A program made the translations under genes and the position numbers. From NCBI GenBank assembly GCA_937941745.1, contig CALDGV010000046.1, forward strand, positions 1 through 7,127: a stretch of DNA of 7,127 nt, in the 5' to 3' direction. Positions 6,172-7,127 of this stretch are shown piece after piece. The notes below the pieces were generated by a model. The model made no database searches, had not been told where the DNA came from, and was given only the letters and a program-made list of their open reading frames with translations. This DNA comes from an uncultured Prosthecobacter sp. (GTDB taxonomy: Bacteria > Verrucomicrobiota > Verrucomicrobiia > Verrucomicrobiales > Verrucomicrobiaceae). Positions within the stretch are counted from its first letter, which is position 1. Each line of letters starts with the position of its first letter.

Positions 6172-7050
6172 CTAAATCTGAGAGGCAGCGTCTTTTGGCA
6201 TCACGGTGTCCTCCGCGTCAACTTCCGAGGTGGAAATCTCACTGGTGACAGGGTCGTCAACAGTGTCGGCGGGCTCATTTTCAATCTCAATGGTCTGGCG
6301 CATCTGCCGGGAAATCCAGGGGCGCACGAGGCCGTAGATGAGGTAACTCACGAACAGCACGGAAGGCATCCACTGCCAGTTCCGCACGCTGAAAGCCACA
6401 ATGATGATGGAGATGAGCACCCAGGCGGGTGAGCGGCGGGTCCGCCAGTTGATGGATTTGAAGCTGGGATACTCCAGATCACTCATCATGAGGTAGGAAA
6501 GCATCACCATGAGGCCGGCGAGACCATATTTCCAGGGGCCAATCTCCTTCTGCCCTTCATCCAGCCAGATCATCAGCAGGGTCAAGGAGGCGATGACACC
6601 TGCCGCTGCAGGGATGGGGCAGCCGCGGAAGTGCTTGCTGTTCGTCTTGTTGTCGGCAGCGGCCAGACAGTTGAAGCGTGCCAGCCGCAGCGCGCCACAT
6701 ACCAGATAGGCGGAGGCGATCAGCCAGCCCAGACCCGCTGGCGTCTCGATGTCCTTCAGCACGATGTCGTGAACGAGCAGGGCAGGGGCCACGCCGAAGC
6801 TGACAATGTCAGCGATGCTGTCCAGTTCGCGGCCAAAGGGGCTCTCCTGCCCACCCAAGCGGGCCACCCGCCCGTCCAGCACATCGAAAAGGCAGGCTGC
6901 CAGGATGGCGATGATGGCCCAGTAGTAGTGCTCGGTGATTTCACCTTCACGGCCTTTGAAGATCTGCAAAATGGCGACGAAGCCCGACAGGATGTTTCCT
7001 GCGGTCATCATGGTGGGTAGCACATAGATGCGGGGTTCGCGCTCGATCAT
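6172..7050 (-). CDS. pssA: CDP-diacylglycerol--serine O-phosphatidyltransferase (phosphatidylserine synthase)
   Basis: A 292-residue membrane enzyme that transfers phosphatidyl from CDP-diacylglycerol to L-serine, the first step toward phosphatidylethanolamine. The complete CDP-alcohol phosphatidyltransferase signature is present: D56-x2-D59-G60-x2-A63-R64-x8-G73-x3-D77-x3-D81. The type II PssA motif FRGCPIPAAAG (141-151) follows. Several hydrophobic segments (about 11-30, 43-55, 82-96, 108-122, 147-163, 175-189, 209-221 and 228-242) fit an inner-membrane protein. The start is the ATG at 7050, giving MIEREPRIYVLPTMMTAGN, as expected just before the first membrane segment. From about residue 252 to the end is a hydrophilic, strongly acidic tail rich in Asp, Glu, Thr and Ser, probably cytoplasmic and disordered, absent from minimal members of the family. 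The partner decarboxylase gene (psd) is not in the window. A GpgS-like gene follows after 44 bases. No Shine-Dalgarno sequence is seen; a TACAAT lies eight bases before the start. Confidence 0.94.
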   Translation of the reverse strand: MIEREPRIYVLPTMMTAGNILSGFVAILQIFKGREGEITEHYYWAIIAILAACLFDVLDGRVARLGGQESPFGRELDSIADIVSFGVAPALLVHDIVLKDIETPAGLGWLIASAYLVCGALRLARFNCLAAADNKTNSKHFRGCPIPAAAGVIASLTLLMIWLDEGQKEIGPWKYGLAGLMVMLSYLMMSDLEYPSFKSINWRTRRSPAWVLISIIIVAFSVRNWQWMPSVLFVSYLIYGLVRPWISRQMRQTIEIENEPADTVDDPVTSEISTSEVDAEDTVMPKDAASQI

Positions 7051-7058
7051 GAGAGCGG

Positions 7059-7064
7059 ATTGTA
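7059..7064 (-). promoter_or_regulatory. Candidate -10 box for pssA
   Basis: On the minus strand this reads TACAAT, one base from the TATAAT consensus. Only eight bases separate it from the pssA ATG, so a normal transcription start would give a leader of a few bases at most. At 17-base spacing the -35 position reads GTGGGC, a poor match to TTGACA. The call therefore rests on the -10 alone and could be chance. Confidence 0.35.
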
Positions 7065-7126
7065 GCGAATTGGGCGCGATTGCCCACCCGAAGTTTGCAG
7101 TTTCGCCCGGAACAGTGCTCGCTACA
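7061..7126. repeat. Perfect 8-bp inverted repeat upstream of pssA
   Basis: TGTAGCGA at 7061-7068 is matched by its reverse complement TCGCTACA at 7119-7126, with 50 bases between the arms. The left arm overlaps the candidate -10 box of pssA. The right arm, read on the plus strand, gives TCGCTACAG, so the two arms could be the -10 regions of divergent promoters or an operator pair. Between them, TGGGC (7071-7075) and GCCCA (7082-7086) form a small extra inverted repeat. The stem is too far apart for a simple terminator and has no T tract. Confidence 0.3.
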
Positions 7127-7127
7127 G

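Noticed and set aside
5129..6175. Long plus-strand open frame (348 codons) opposite the glycosyltransferase
   Set aside because: It lies wholly antisense to a gene with clear family motifs, its translation shows no recognisable domain, and long antisense frames are expected in high-GC coding DNA.
7071..7086. Small hairpin TGGGC/GCCCA upstream of pssA as a terminator
   Set aside because: The stem is only five base pairs and there is no T tract on either strand.

Overview
The window looks like chromosomal DNA from a Verrucomicrobiota-type bacterium, of the Prosthecobacter/Verrucomicrobium sort. This is inferred from gene content: a DUF1501 (sulfatase/alkaline-phosphatase-fold) protein, an exported Gfo/Idh/MocA oxidoreductase with a twin-arginine-like leader, and an EboE-type TIM-barrel protein, together with high GC, densely packed genes and start codons that mostly lack Shine-Dalgarno sequences. 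No RNA gene, CRISPR array, insertion sequence or phage gene was found. No non-coding stretch reaches 300 bases; the longest is 163 bases.

Layout. Positions 2-724 (+) hold the 3' end of a DUF1501 gene that enters from the left. Its stop codon abuts the stop codon of a three-gene minus-strand cluster transcribed leftward from about 3504: an EboE-like TIM-barrel protein (3504-2329), a Gfo/Idh/MocA oxidoreductase (2282-1107) and an ArsC/Spx-family thioredoxin-fold protein (1081-725). Gaps of 46 and 25 bases suggest one operon. A 163-base divergent intergenic region separates this cluster from a plus-strand RsmB/NOP2-type RNA cytosine-C5 methyltransferase (3668-4924). That gene converges, with a 3-base gap, on a second minus-strand pair: pssA for phosphatidylserine synthase (7050-6172), then a GpgS-like glycosyltransferase (6127-4928). 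The last 77 bases are the upstream region of pssA.

How the genes work together. The pssA/GpgS-like pair joins membrane phospholipid synthesis with probable compatible-solute or glycoside synthesis from 3-phosphoglycerate; any functional link is only inferred from position. The EboE-like/oxidoreductase/ArsC-Spx cluster is the most accessory-looking part. EboE proteins are known from operons for moving specialised metabolites out of the cytoplasm, yet no other ebo gene is present here, so this copy probably works in a different setting. The other genes are recognisable housekeeping or family-level proteins. I see no strong case for an undescribed system; the EboE-like cluster is the best lead.
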